Source: Actinomyces sp. ZJ308
Lineage (GTDB): Bacteria > Actinomycetota > Actinomycetes > Actinomycetales > Actinomycetaceae
Length of the DNA stretch: 54,684 bases
Direction: 5' to 3'
NCBI RefSeq assembly: GCF_011752065.1
Contig: NZ_JAAIJY010000025.1
Location: forward strand, 1-54,684
The notes under the pieces: generated by a model
Seen by the model: the letters and a program-made list of their open reading frames with translations, nothing else
Told to the model about the DNA's origin: nothing
Databases searched by the model: none
Made by a program: the position numbers and the translations under genes
Part shown: positions 1 to 8,201 of the stretch, in pieces
How the letters are laid out: the number at the start of each line of letters is the position of its first letter
Position numbering within the stretch: position 1 is the first letter of the stretch

Positions 1-82
1 CCGAGGCGATCGTGCGGTCCTTCTCAATGACCTCACGCACGACCTGGGCCTTGAACTCCTCTGAGTATTTCGCTGCTGGCAT
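1..82 (-). pseudogene. IS3 transposase OrfA, N-terminal fragment running off the window
   Basis: Read on the minus strand from the ATG at 82, the sequence encodes MPAAKYSEEFKAQVVREVIE followed by KDRTIAS. This is the typical opening of the small helix-turn-helix protein OrfA of IS3-family elements, which binds the IS ends and is fused to OrfB by frameshifting to give active transposase. Only 27 residues are inside the window, so intactness cannot be judged. The matching OrfB end of the same kind of element lies at the other edge of the window. Confidence 0.7.
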
Positions 83-103
83 GGTCTCCATCCTATCGAC
101 TCA
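1..103 (-). mobile_element. IS3-family element, 5' end (partial)
   Basis: This is the left-hand edge of an IS3-type insertion that continues out of the window. It contains the first codons of an OrfA-like protein (start codon at 80-82) plus about 20 bp up to a TGA-like terminus near 103. It interrupts the IS481-type reading frame that starts immediately after it. The exact boundary is inferred, because only one end is visible and no target-site duplication can be checked. Confidence 0.6.
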
Positions 104-634
104 CGGGAAGAAAAACTCCCCCTGTCCGAGAAACACCACGCACTCCAGGCCCAGGTCGACGCCTTCGACCACGTCTACAACACCCAGCGCCCCCACCAGG
201 GCCTGCCCGGACGCCTCACCCCGCAGCAGGCCTGGGACGCCACCGAGGTCGCCCAGGCGCCCCGACCAGACCACGACACCGACCCCATCACCCCCGGAGG
301 CCCAGACCCTAAGCAGGACACCACCACTGGGCGCCGGGTAGGTCGGCACAAGCCCATCGGCACCACCGGGGAGCGCGAGCTGACCATCAACCGCAACGGC
401 ACCGCCCACATCGGCGGGATCACCTTCCTGGTCAACCACGCCCTGGCCGGATCCAAGGTGATCGCGATCTGGGACACCAGCACCATCACCTTCGCCGACA
501 CCCACGGCGAGATCCTGACCCAATACACCTGGCCACCCCAAGGCATCACCTACGTCTCCCACCACCCACCCGACCCCACCAACCAACGCGGAGGCCGCGG
601 CCGCAAGAAGCCTCAACCGTCACCCATGTCCTGA
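104..634 (+). pseudogene. IS481-type transposase, C-terminal remnant
   Basis: An open frame without its own start runs from the IS3 edge to a TGA at 632-634. It encodes about 175 residues including VYNTQRPHQGL and LTPQQAWDA, the end of an integrase-core (DDE) transposase, then a C-terminal tail (INRNGTAHIGG, LVNHALAG, VIAIWDT) characteristic of long IS481-family transposases. The N-terminal helix-turn-helix and most of the DDE core are missing because the IS3 element sits at its 5' side. It cannot be functional as it stands unless the rest lies beyond the IS3 copy. Confidence 0.7.
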
Positions 635-690
635 CACACCAACCGTCACCCATGTCCCGACACAGAACCGTCACCCATGTCCCGAGACAT
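615..690 (+). repeat. Three tandem copies of a 25-bp IS-end sequence
   Basis: Units at 615-640, 641-665 and 666-690 each begin AACCGTCACCCATGTC and continue CYGASACA with single-base differences. On the minus strand they read like an IS481-family terminal repeat (TGTC...ATGGGTGACGGTT). The stop codon of the transposase remnant lies inside the first unit, so these are the right end of that element, present three times rather than once. Confidence 0.7.
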
Positions 691-702
691 CACAGCATGT
701 TT

Positions 703-737
703 CGCGTAGCCCTACGGTTTTTCTGTCCGGCTACGCG
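703..737 (-). terminator. Hairpin downstream of moaD
   Basis: CGCGTAGCC (703-711) pairs perfectly with GGCTACGCG (729-737) around a 17-nt loop. It lies 43 bp beyond the moaD stop codon and before the IS481 remnant. It is a plausible transcription terminator for the moa operon, although the loop is long and the run of T is inside the loop rather than after the stem. Confidence 0.45.
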
Positions 738-779
738 AGAAATGTCCGACTCGATGTAGCTGGGGACGCAGCGGGAGGC

Positions 780-1112
780 TCACCCGCCGGCGAAGGGCGG
801 CAGCACGTCGACGGCGTCGCCGTCGGCCAGGGGGGTCAGGGAGTCGGCCGGGGTGGAGACCGAGTTGACCAGGAAGCTGCAGATCGGGACCACCCGGGCC
901 ATCTCCAGGCCGCGCCCGGCCAGCTGCTCGCGCAGGCCCGCCAGCGTCGTGCCGGCGGGCAGGTCGAGGCGTTCCTCGGGGCGGCCGGCGGCGTCGGCCG
1001 CGGCGGCGAAGTAGCGCAGGGTCACCGACAGCGTCTCAGGGCTCGGTGCCGCGTCTGCCCGCGTGCCTGTCTGAGGAGGCGCCGCGCTCGCGGGCTCGGG
1101 GGTAGGGCTCAT
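780..1112 (-). CDS. moaD: Molybdopterin synthase small subunit MoaD
   Basis: This 110-residue protein is a ubiquitin-fold sulfur carrier. The fold core starts near residue 30 (LSVTLRYFAAAADAAG) and the protein ends FAGG; the C-terminal Gly-Gly is the residue pair that is adenylated and thiocarboxylated before sulfur is passed to cyclic pyranopterin monophosphate by the MoaE-MoaD complex. About 28 N-terminal residues are Pro/Ala-rich and absent from typical MoaD (80-90 aa), so an internal start is possible. It follows moaA by 57 bp on the same strand and is probably co-transcribed. MoaE and MoeB partners are not in the window. ThiS is the alternative family, but the moaA neighbour argues for MoaD. 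Confidence 0.85.
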   Translation of the reverse strand: MSPTPEPASAAPPQTGTRADAAPSPETLSVTLRYFAAAADAAGRPEERLDLPAGTTLAGLREQLAGRGLEMARVVPICSFLVNSVSTPADSLTPLADGDAVDVLPPFAGG

Positions 1113-1169
1113 CTCGGTGACTCCTTCTCTGGTGCGGTGTGGGCGTGGCTGGGCTCGGGCGGTGAGCAG

Positions 1170-2414
1170 TCAGCCGCCGATGGCCGACATGGTGCGCTGC
1201 GGCCTGGCGAAGCCGTCGGCCGCGGGCGGCGCGTCCGAGCCGTGCGCGCGGGGCTTGAGCCAGGTGGCCCCCGCCCAGATGCGGATGAGCTCGTCGTCGT
1301 CGGCCCCGGCGCGCATGGGGCCGCGCAGGTCGGTCTCAGTGGTGGAGAACAGGCAGGTCATGAGTCGCCCGTCGGCCGTGATGCGGGTGCGGTCGCAGTC
1401 CGAGCAGAAGGGCGCGGTGACCGAGGCGATGACACCCACGCTCCCGGCCGGGTAGGCCCGGCCGGCGTGCGTTCCCGCGGCCACGCGCCACAGGGCCGCC
1501 GGACGCCGGTCGGGGCGGCCCGCCTCGGTCAGGGCGAAGCCCGCCTCCCTCAAGGCCGCCAGGACCTGCTCGGCCCCGACGACGTCCCGGCTGCGCCAGG
1601 TCTCGCGCGGTCCCAGCGGCATGTGCTCGATGAAGCGCAGCTGCCAGCCGCGGCGCAGGCACTCGGCCAGCAGCCGGGGGGCGCGGGCCTCCACGGTCCC
1701 GGGCAGGGCGACGGCGTTGACCTTGATGGGGGACAGGCCCGCCTCCTGGGCCCCGGCGATCCCGGCCAGGACGTCGCCGAGCCGGTCGCGGCGGGTGATG
1801 GCGGCGTAGTCCCGGGGGTCCAGGGAGTCGACGGAGATGTTGACGCGGTTCAGGCCCGCCTGGCGCAGACCGGCGGCCCGCTTCTCCAGACCCAGGCCGT
1901 TGGTGGTCAGGGCGATGTCCGGCTTGCCGCCGTCCGCCGTGCGCAGCACGGCCAGGGAGGCGATGACCTCCTCCAGATCCCGGCGCAGCAGGGGCTCGCC
2001 CCCGGTGAGGCGGATCCGCTCCACCCCCAGGCGCTCGACCGCCAGGCGCCCCAGCCGGGTGAGCTCGGCGGTGGTCAGCAGCTCCGGGGTGGGAAGCCAC
2101 TCAAGGCCCTGGGCAGGCATGCAGTAGGTGCAGCGCAGGTTGCAGCGGTCCGTGATGGACAGGCGCAGGTCGCGCACGGTACGCCCGTACCGGTCGGTGA
2201 GGCGCTCAGGGACGCCGTCGGGCACCAGGGCCGCCAGCTGTGGAATCGGCTCGGCCGGGCGGACCGGCGCGGGTGACCCGGCCGCCCCTGCCGACCCGAC
2301 CGAGCCGGGCAGCACCGACGGGACCGTCGGCATGGGCAGGTCCGTGAGGCGAGCACGAGAATCGCCCGAGCCGACGACCGCGGAATCGACGGCGTCGAGT
2401 GGCGCTGGCGTCAT
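1170..2414 (-). CDS. moaA: GTP 3',8-cyclase MoaA
   Basis: Radical-SAM enzyme that starts molybdenum cofactor synthesis by converting GTP to 3',8-cyclo-7,8-dihydro-GTP. The N-terminal cluster motif CNLRCTYC is at about residue 93-100, preceded by DRYGRTVRDLRLSITDR. The C-terminal second 4Fe-4S cluster is carried by CSDCDRTRITADGRLMTC, and the protein ends in the family's Gly-Gly tail (TMSAIGG). At 414 aa it is longer than usual (about 330-360) because of roughly 70 extra N-terminal residues; the ATG at 2414 has no clear ribosome binding site, so a later start such as ATG near 2336 is possible. It is encoded between a DUF2249 gene and moaD. Confidence 0.93.
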   Translation of the reverse strand: MTPAPLDAVDSAVVGSGDSRARLTDLPMPTVPSVLPGSVGSAGAAGSPAPVRPAEPIPQLAALVPDGVPERLTDRYGRTVRDLRLSITDRCNLRCTYCMPAQGLEWLPTPELLTTAELTRLGRLAVERLGVERIRLTGGEPLLRRDLEEVIASLAVLRTADGGKPDIALTTNGLGLEKRAAGLRQAGLNRVNISVDSLDPRDYAAITRRDRLGDVLAGIAGAQEAGLSPIKVNAVALPGTVEARAPRLLAECLRRGWQLRFIEHMPLGPRETWRSRDVVGAEQVLAALREAGFALTEAGRPDRRPAALWRVAAGTHAGRAYPAGSVGVIASVTAPFCSDCDRTRITADGRLMTCLFSTTETDLRGPMRAGADDDELIRIWAGATWLKPRAHGSDAPPAADGFARPQRTMSAIGG

Positions 2415-2471
2415 GGATCGAGCATATCGTCCGGACGTTTCAGGCCAGCAGGCGCGCTGCCCGGCCGGGAA

Positions 2472-2768
2472 TCAGGCGGTGCGCAGGATCTCGACGCGCG
2501 CGAAGCCCTCGGACTCCTCCAGCAGCGTGTGCTGGAAGGTGAAGGGCAGCTGGTCGATCTGGGCCAGCAGCGGGGTGGGGACGTGCGGAGCCACCAGGTC
2601 GAAGCCCTCGCCCGGGTTGAGGGAGGAGGCCGCCCCGATGACCGCGGCGTGACGCAGGCGGTGGGGGATGGCGCGCGCGTCCAGCGTCAGCCGCTCGTCG
2701 CTGTGGCCGTGGCAGCCGCAGCCGTGCTTCTTCTCGGTGACGGGCAGCAGCTCGGGGTTCTCGCTCAT
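2472..2768 (-). CDS. DUF2249 domain protein
   Basis: This 98-residue protein matches the DUF2249 pattern: LDARAIPHRLRHAAVIGA, then GEGFDLVAPHVPTPLLAQI and a beta strand ending in FARVEIL. Before the domain is a His/Cys-rich stretch (HGCGCHGH, residues 15-22) that could bind a metal. Proteins of this family are frequently encoded beside nitrite, nitric oxide and hemerythrin-type genes, and it lies back to back with the nitrite-reduction operon here. Its biochemical role is not known. It has a good upstream AGGAGCTC site and is probably the first gene of the moaA-moaD transcript. Confidence 0.8.
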   Translation of the reverse strand: MSENPELLPVTEKKHGCGCHGHSDERLTLDARAIPHRLRHAAVIGAASSLNPGEGFDLVAPHVPTPLLAQIDQLPFTFQHTLLEESEGFARVEILRTA

Positions 2769-2870
2769 AGGAGCTCCTTCAGGGTGTTCGTACTGGTGGG
2801 CGTGACACTACTACCGAGGCGGGCGGTCGGGAACGCTCGTCCGCTCCCGGCGGCACGACCCCCATCAAAC

Positions 2871-2924
2871 CAACAAAAATCTCATAGACGACGCGGAGCC
2901 GTGTCTCCTATGAGATTTTTGTTG
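2871..2924. promoter_or_regulatory. 17-bp perfect inverted repeat between divergent operons
   Basis: CAACAAAAATCTCATAG (2871-2887) is exactly complementary to 2908-2924, with a 20-bp spacer that is itself partly self-complementary (CGCGG / CCGTG). The arms are A/T-rich in a roughly 70% GC setting. The element sits in the 237-bp gap between the divergent DUF2249 gene and the nirK operon. It could be a regulator site, a bidirectional terminator protecting the two promoters, or the footprint of a small mobile element. No second copy was noticed in the window. Confidence 0.6.
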
Positions 2925-3005
2925 TTGTGTGTGCGAGGGGACTGCGAGGAGCGGGGTGCGCCACCTCTCGAACACGTTTCCAGCCCCGTTGGATACGGTT
3001 GGCCC

Positions 3006-4292
3006 GTGGAGACGGACAAGCCGGCATCGGCGCCAGGAGCGCACCCCGAGGCGCGGGGCGCCGACGGAGCAGCCGGCCGTCAGTCCCGGGCAACGACGGT
3101 CAAAGCGACGGTCAGGGCAACCGGGGCGACCGACTGGCTGACCACCCGGGTGGCACCGCGGCTGGTGGCCCTGGCCCTGGGCGCCGCCTGCATCCTCATG
3201 GGCCTCAACGCCGCCCTCCTGCGCCTCAACCTGCCCGCCCCCGTCGACGGCGCCACCCTGGCGGCGCTCCACGGCCCCCTCATGCTCGTCGGATTCCTGG
3301 GCACCGTCATCGCCCTGGAGCGGGCGGTCGCGGCCCGCACGCCCTGGGCCTTCCTCGCCCCGCTCGGCAACGCCGCGGGCTGCCTGACCCTCATGGCCGG
3401 CGCCCCGGACGTCGTGGGCCGGGGGCTCATGACCGCCGCCGCCACCATCCTGTGCGCCATCTACCTGCGGGTCCACCGACGCGCCCCCAGCGCCGCCGTC
3501 GACGTCGAGGCCATGGGAGCCGCCGCCCTCCTGCTGGGAGACGTCCTGTGGCTGGGCGGCCGCGGCATCGAGGACGTCGTCCCGCTGTGGCTGCTCTTCC
3601 CCGTGCTCACCATCGTCGGTGAGCGTCTCGAGCTGGCCCGCATCGCCTTCCTCGACGAGACGGTCGAGACCGTCGTCGAGGCCCTCTCCGGTGCCGCGGT
3701 CCTGGGTGCCTGCCTGCTGCTGGTCGGGTCGGGAGCCCACCTCGTGGCCGGCCCGGCCCTGCTGGGACTGGCCGTCATCATGGCCTACTACGACGTCGCC
3801 CGGCGCACCGTCCGCGCCCGCGGCGGGGTCCGCTTCATGGCGGCCTCCATGCTCGCCGGCTACGTCTGGCTCGCCCTGGCCGGGGCGGTCTGGTCACTGT
3901 GGGGCCTGGAGGGCCTGGGCGGCTCGGCCTACGAGATCGTCATCCACGCCATCACGGTCGGCTTCGCCTTCTCCATGATCCTGGCCCACGCCCCGGTCAT
4001 CATTCCGGCGATCGTTCACCGCTCCCTGCCCTACCACCGGCTCATGTGGCTGCCCTACGTCCTGCTGCACGCCGGCCTGGCGGTGCGCGTCGCAGGCCTG
4101 CTGGCCGGCGGCGCCGGCACCTGGCAGGTCGGCGGCGCCGTCGGGGTGGCGGCGATCCTCGTCTTCATGGTCCTCACCCTGGCCCGCGTCCTCACTTCCG
4201 GCAGCATCCGCACGGCTGTCCGACCGGGCCGTCCGGCCACGGCCCAGGCTTCCGGCTCGATGACGACGCAGCCAGGCGGGGGCCCGTCATGA
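3006..4292 (+). CDS. Polytopic membrane protein of the nirK operon, NnrS-like
   Basis: A 428-residue protein with roughly 11-12 hydrophobic segments after a 40-residue basic, disordered N-terminus. Conserved-looking histidines lie at the start or middle of membrane helices (LHGPLMLVGFLG, VIHAITVGFAFSMILAHAP, VHRSLPYH), as in heme- or copper-linked families such as NnrS, which accompanies NO and nitrite metabolism. I call it NnrS-like by this pattern and its position, not by a firm family match. The start chosen is GTG at 3006; ATG at 2910 would place the 17-bp palindrome inside the gene. It overlaps the next gene by 4 bp (ATGA), so the products are likely made together. Confidence 0.6.
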   Translation: METDKPASAPGAHPEARGADGAAGRQSRATTVKATVRATGATDWLTTRVAPRLVALALGAACILMGLNAALLRLNLPAPVDGATLAALHGPLMLVGFLGTVIALERAVAARTPWAFLAPLGNAAGCLTLMAGAPDVVGRGLMTAAATILCAIYLRVHRRAPSAAVDVEAMGAAALLLGDVLWLGGRGIEDVVPLWLLFPVLTIVGERLELARIAFLDETVETVVEALSGAAVLGACLLLVGSGAHLVAGPALLGLAVIMAYYDVARRTVRARGGVRFMAASMLAGYVWLALAGAVWSLWGLEGLGGSAYEIVIHAITVGFAFSMILAHAPVIIPAIVHRSLPYHRLMWLPYVLLHAGLAVRVAGLLAGGAGTWQVGGAVGVAAILVFMVLTLARVLTSGSIRTAVRPGRPATAQASGSMTTQPGGGPS

Positions 4293-5668
4293 GCCTGTCC
4301 ATCAGCTCTCCCGGTACCCGGCCAGGTTCCGGGAAGCCGCAGCGCCCGGGCGGCCGCCCCGCCAAGAAGCCCTCCCGGAGCACCACCCAGGTGCGCCGCA
4401 ACGCCGTCGTCATGGCCTGGCTGCTGACCGCCGCGGTCCTGGCGGTGCTGACGATCGTGGGCCCCCTGGTCTCCTGGGGCACCTGGCTGCCCCTGCACGC
4501 CCTGCTCCTGGGCGGGATCGGCAGTGCCATCACCATCTGGTCCGCCCACTTCGCCGACACCCTCCTGCACCGTCCGGCCCTGGGCGGCGCGGCCCTGCTG
4601 GACGCGCGCCTGTACGCCCACAGCCTCGGCACCATCATCGTGCTGACCGGCATCACCATGGGGCACCAGGTGCTGGCCCTGGCCGGGGCGGGCATCGTCA
4701 TGGCCCAGGCCCTGACCGGCGTCGTCGCCATCACCGTGCAGTACCGGCGCGCCATCGCCCCGCGCCTGGCATCCCTGGCCATCCACTACGCCGTCGCCCT
4801 TCTCCTGCTGGCCACCGGCGCGCTCCTGGGCTTCCTCATCTCCTGGTCCAGCGCCCGCGGGCGCTCGAACCTGGCCGACGGCTTCTACCTGGCCCACACC
4901 ACCACCATGCTGCTGGGCTTCGTGGGCACCACGGTCCTGGGCACGCTCACCGTCCTGTGGCCCACGATGCTGCGCACTCCCATGGAGCCGCAGGCCGCCC
5001 GCTGGACCACCCGCGGCCTGCCCTACCTCGTGGGCGGAACCGCGCTCGTGGCCGCCTCCGGGCTGTGGCCGCCCCTGGCCGGACTGGGCACCCTGGTCTA
5101 CCTCGGCGGCGCCTGCGGGGTCCTCGTCCCCGCCTACCGGACCGCCCGCCGGGTCCCGCCGACCTCCTTCGCCACCGCCTCGGCCACGGCCGCCGTCTCC
5201 TGGTTCGTCGGCTGCGTCGCCGTCCTGGGGGCCCGCATGGCCCTGTCCGACGACGTCGCCGCCGCCCGCGACGCCATCCACGCCCTGCGCCTGCCCCTGG
5301 CGGCCGGCTTCGCCCTCCAGATCCTCGTGGCCGCCCTGAGCTACCTCGCCCCGGTGATGCTCGGCGGCGGACCCGCGGCCACCCGGGCCACCAACGCGAT
5401 CATGGACCGCCACGCCGCCTACCGGGTCACCGCCGCCAACGCCTGCCTCCTGCTCGCGGTCAGCCCCGCCATGCCCTGGCAGGTGCGCGTCGTCGCCGGG
5501 GCCCTGGCCGCGCTGGTCACCTCCTACCTGCTGGTGGGCATCATCCTGTGCCTGCGTGAGCTCTCCCGCCGCAAGCGAGCGCCACGCGCAGCCAGTACGT
5601 CCACCACGCCTGATCCGATAGACCCCGCGGGCCGTCGGCCCGCCCAGCCCCGAGGGGGACCCCGATGA
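4289..5668 (+). CDS. Second polytopic membrane protein of the nirK operon
   Basis: A 459-residue protein with about 12 predicted membrane segments, beginning near residue 45 (AVVMAWLLTAAVLAVLTIVG). Histidines fall inside or beside helices (LPLHALLLGG, ARLYAHSLGT, LAIHYAVALL, YLAHTTTMLLGF), suggesting metal or heme binding. In many actinobacteria a comparable membrane region is fused to the N-terminus of the copper nitrite reductase itself; here it is separate, which suggests it anchors or feeds electrons to the NirK encoded downstream. It overlaps both neighbours by 4 bp. No named family is certain. Confidence 0.6.
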   Translation: MSLSISSPGTRPGSGKPQRPGGRPAKKPSRSTTQVRRNAVVMAWLLTAAVLAVLTIVGPLVSWGTWLPLHALLLGGIGSAITIWSAHFADTLLHRPALGGAALLDARLYAHSLGTIIVLTGITMGHQVLALAGAGIVMAQALTGVVAITVQYRRAIAPRLASLAIHYAVALLLLATGALLGFLISWSSARGRSNLADGFYLAHTTTMLLGFVGTTVLGTLTVLWPTMLRTPMEPQAARWTTRGLPYLVGGTALVAASGLWPPLAGLGTLVYLGGACGVLVPAYRTARRVPPTSFATASATAAVSWFVGCVAVLGARMALSDDVAAARDAIHALRLPLAAGFALQILVAALSYLAPVMLGGGPAATRATNAIMDRHAAYRVTAANACLLLAVSPAMPWQVRVVAGALAALVTSYLLVGIILCLRELSRRKRAPRAASTSTTPDPIDPAGRRPAQPRGGPR

Positions 5669-7302
5669 CGACACCCAGCGATCGCACGCCCTCCCCGGAC
5701 TCCCCGGAGGAGGCCCCCCAGGAGGCCGTCCCGACTACCGGGCAGGCCGACGCCGCCCACCGTCGCGCCGTCACGGCCGGCACCGCCCCGGCCATCGACC
5801 GCGGCCGCCGCAAGCAGGCCCAGTCGACGGGCTCGTCCGGAGCCTCCGCCGCGTTCGGCTCGACGGCGTCGTCAGGGGCGGCAGGGTCATCAGCGTCATC
5901 GTCATCAGGGTCATCGTCGGGCGGCCTGCTGCACTCCGCGGACCGTCGCGGCGTCCTCATGGGCCTGCTCACCGCCGGCGCGGCCGTCGTCGTGGGCAGC
6001 GTCATGGGCAACCGTGGCCAGGGCGGAACCACCCAGGACGTCCGGGCCACCGGCAACACCGTCAACGCCACCATCAAGGTGGAGGGCATGCGGTTCGTTC
6101 CCGATACGGTCGACGTCACCCCCGGCGACCGCCTCGTCATCACCCTGGACAACACCGCCGACCAGGTCCACGACCTCGTCCTGGCCACCGGCCAGTCCAC
6201 CGGGCGCGTGGCCGCCGGCGCCAAGGGCACACTCGACGCCGGCGTCGTGGCCGGGCCGGTCGAGGGGTGGTGCTCCATCGCCGGACACCGCGCTCAGGGC
6301 ATGGTCTTCCACGTCACCGCCGGCGGAAGCGGGGCGAGCGCCCACCAGCACGGAGCCGGCCAGAGCGGCACGGCCGGCTCGGGCGGTGATGCCGTCCCGG
6401 ACTACTCCGCCGCGCTGCCCTCCGACTTCACCGCCTTCGACGCCGCCCTGCCGGCGGCCCCCACCAACCCCGACGGATCGAGCGGGCCGGTCACCCACCG
6501 CCACACCTTCACCGTCAAGGAGCAGGTCATGCAGGTCGGCGGCGGCGTCACCCAGCGGCGCATGACCTTCAACGGCCAGGTGCCCGGCCCCGTCCTGCGC
6601 GGCAAGGTGGGGGACACCTTCGAGATCACCCTGGTCAACGACGGCACCATGAGCCACTCCATCGACTTCCACGCCGGCATCACCCCGCCCGATGAGGCGA
6701 TGCGCTCGATCAACCCCGGTGAGTCCCTCGTCTACACCTTCACCGCCCAGCACTCGGGGATCTGGCTCTACCACTGCTCCACCTCGCCGATGAGCCTGCA
6801 CCTGGCCTCGGGCATGCACGGGGCCGTCATCATCGACCCGCCGGGCCTGAGCGCCGTGGACCGCGAGTACGCGATCGTCGCCTCCGAGGTCTACCTCGGC
6901 CCGGAGGGCGGCGAGCCCAGCACGGACAAGATCGCCGCCAAGACCCCGGACCTGTCCACCTTCAACGGGGTGGCCTTCCAGTACTCCCAGCAGCCCCTCA
7001 AGGCCCGCGTGGGTGAGCGCGTGCGATTCTGGGTCATGGCGGCCGGCCCCTCGCTGCCGACCTCCTTCCACGTCGTCGGGCTGCAGTTCGACCAGGTCTT
7101 CTTCGAGGGCGCCTGGACGCTCGGCGGCCCCAGCCAGATCGGGGCCGCCTGGTCCGGCGGCTCCCAGGCCCTCGGGCTGCAGCCGGCCCAGGGCGGCTTC
7201 GTCGAGTGCGTCGCCTCCGAGCCGGGCCACTACGTGTTCGTCACCCACGCCTTCGCCGACATGGAGAAGGGGGCCCGCGGCGTCCTGGAGGTCATCGCCT
7301 GA
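5665..7302 (+). CDS. nirK: Copper nitrite reductase NirK with extra N-terminal cupredoxin domain
   Basis: Reduces nitrite to nitric oxide outside the membrane. The 545-residue protein has a Ser/Gly-rich N-terminus, an export/anchor segment (RRGVLMGLLTAGAAVVVG, about 93-110; the twin arginine suggests Tat export), a plastocyanin-like domain (about 125-220) with type-1 copper ligands in VHDLV and GWCSIAGHRAQGM, then the two NirK cupredoxin domains. There SHSIDFHAG carries the catalytic Asp and a type-2 His, LYHCSTSPMSLHLASGM carries the type-1/type-2 ligands, and SFHVVG the last type-2 His. The usual THVVFNG motif reads LSTFNG, without its histidine. The added cupredoxin is probably a built-in electron donor. 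Confidence 0.88.
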   Translation: MTTPSDRTPSPDSPEEAPQEAVPTTGQADAAHRRAVTAGTAPAIDRGRRKQAQSTGSSGASAAFGSTASSGAAGSSASSSSGSSSGGLLHSADRRGVLMGLLTAGAAVVVGSVMGNRGQGGTTQDVRATGNTVNATIKVEGMRFVPDTVDVTPGDRLVITLDNTADQVHDLVLATGQSTGRVAAGAKGTLDAGVVAGPVEGWCSIAGHRAQGMVFHVTAGGSGASAHQHGAGQSGTAGSGGDAVPDYSAALPSDFTAFDAALPAAPTNPDGSSGPVTHRHTFTVKEQVMQVGGGVTQRRMTFNGQVPGPVLRGKVGDTFEITLVNDGTMSHSIDFHAGITPPDEAMRSINPGESLVYTFTAQHSGIWLYHCSTSPMSLHLASGMHGAVIIDPPGLSAVDREYAIVASEVYLGPEGGEPSTDKIAAKTPDLSTFNGVAFQYSQQPLKARVGERVRFWVMAAGPSLPTSFHVVGLQFDQVFFEGAWTLGGPSQIGAAWSGGSQALGLQPAQGGFVECVASEPGHYVFVTHAFADMEKGARGVLEVIA

Positions 7303-7367
7303 TCCGAGGCCGCGTCCATGGCCCCTTCTCACCTGGTCACCCCGTGCGGTACGGCCCTGAGCGCTGA

Positions 7368-7399
7368 CTCGGCCCCGGGCGACTGTGCCCGGGGCCGAG
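7368..7399. terminator. Bidirectional terminator between nirK and the regulator gene
   Basis: CTCGGCCCCGGGC (7368-7380) pairs perfectly over 13 bp with 7387-7399 around a 6-nt loop. It sits between the convergent ends of nirK (stop at 7302) and the minus-strand regulator (stop at 7461), so it can end transcription from both sides. Confidence 0.75.
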
Positions 7400-7460
7400 G
7401 CCTTGCGATCTCAGTAGTGGTTGGTAGGTGGACGGATGGTGGTTGTTCGAGCTGTGCCGC

Positions 7461-8201
7461 TCAGGCGACGTCGGCGCGGACGACCTTGAGGTCGGGCTCC
7501 TGCTGAGCCGACTGAGCCGGTTCAGCAGGACTGATCTGGCAGCCGTCGGGCCCGTTGGGCAGGAACTTGATGCGCTCGTATGCGGCCGGGTCGGGGCCGA
7601 CGACGGTCTGCAGGAACCCCTCGTGCATCGTGCACACCAGGTCGCGCGGCCGGTGGTTGCGCGTGACCAGTGGGCAGGAGCGCAGCACGACGGTGTCACC
7701 GGAGACCTCCGGGGCGAAGCCCATGACCGCGAGGTAGGGGATGAGGGCGGTGACCCGGTCCACCTCCTCGCCGTCGACCGTCGGCTCGGCGACGGTGCCG
7801 GGGGTCAGCTCGGCCCAGCGGCGACCGATCTCCAGGGCGGTGGCGCGGGCGTCCTCGCCCTCGCCCAGGGTGTCGGCGATCGCGTCGAGCAGCAGCAGGT
7901 AGGCGTCGACCATCTGCTGGGGGTCGGGGGCCGTCGAGGCGTAGCGCAGGGCCGGGCGGCCCCGCTTGCCCGTCGGCTTGGTGGACACCGTGACGAACCC
8001 GGCGTCGACCAGGGCGTCGAGGTGCTCACGGACGGTGTTGTGGTGCAGGTTGAGTGCGCTGGCGACCTGAACGGCCGTCATCGCGTCGTTTGAAGCCTCC
8101 ACGACCTCCAGGACGCGCCGGCGCGCCGCTGAGAGGTTGGCGCGCGCGGACAGATCGCCCAGGGCGGGGCGTGGGAGTGAAGGGATCGGACGGTTGTGCA
8201 T
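7461..8201 (-). CDS. Winged-helix regulator with SufR-like cysteines
   Basis: A 246-residue DNA-binding regulator. Residues about 25-90 form a winged helix (VQVASALNLHHNTVREHLDAL is the helix-turn-helix, followed by the wing KRGRPALRY). The C-terminal part holds three cysteines (RSCPLV, LVCTMHEG, PDGCQI) spaced 13 and 30 residues apart, close to the iron-sulfur ligand pattern of SufR-type repressors. Such a cluster would respond to iron, oxygen or nitric oxide. Because it converges on nirK, a role in controlling nitrite reduction in response to NO is attractive but inferred. It is not Rrf2-type NsrR. Confidence 0.7.
   Translation of the reverse strand: MHNRPIPSLPRPALGDLSARANLSAARRRVLEVVEASNDAMTAVQVASALNLHHNTVREHLDALVDAGFVTVSTKPTGKRGRPALRYASTAPDPQQMVDAYLLLLDAIADTLGEGEDARATALEIGRRWAELTPGTVAEPTVDGEEVDRVTALIPYLAVMGFAPEVSGDTVVLRSCPLVTRNHRPRDLVCTMHEGFLQTVVGPDPAAYERIKFLPNGPDGCQISPAEPAQSAQQEPDLKVVRADVA

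Noticed and set aside
2865..3740. Long minus-strand reading frame over the first nirK-operon membrane gene
   Set aside because: Composition is Gly/Asp/Gln/His-rich, as produced by reading the complement of a GC-rich membrane-protein gene; no start signal or family similarity.
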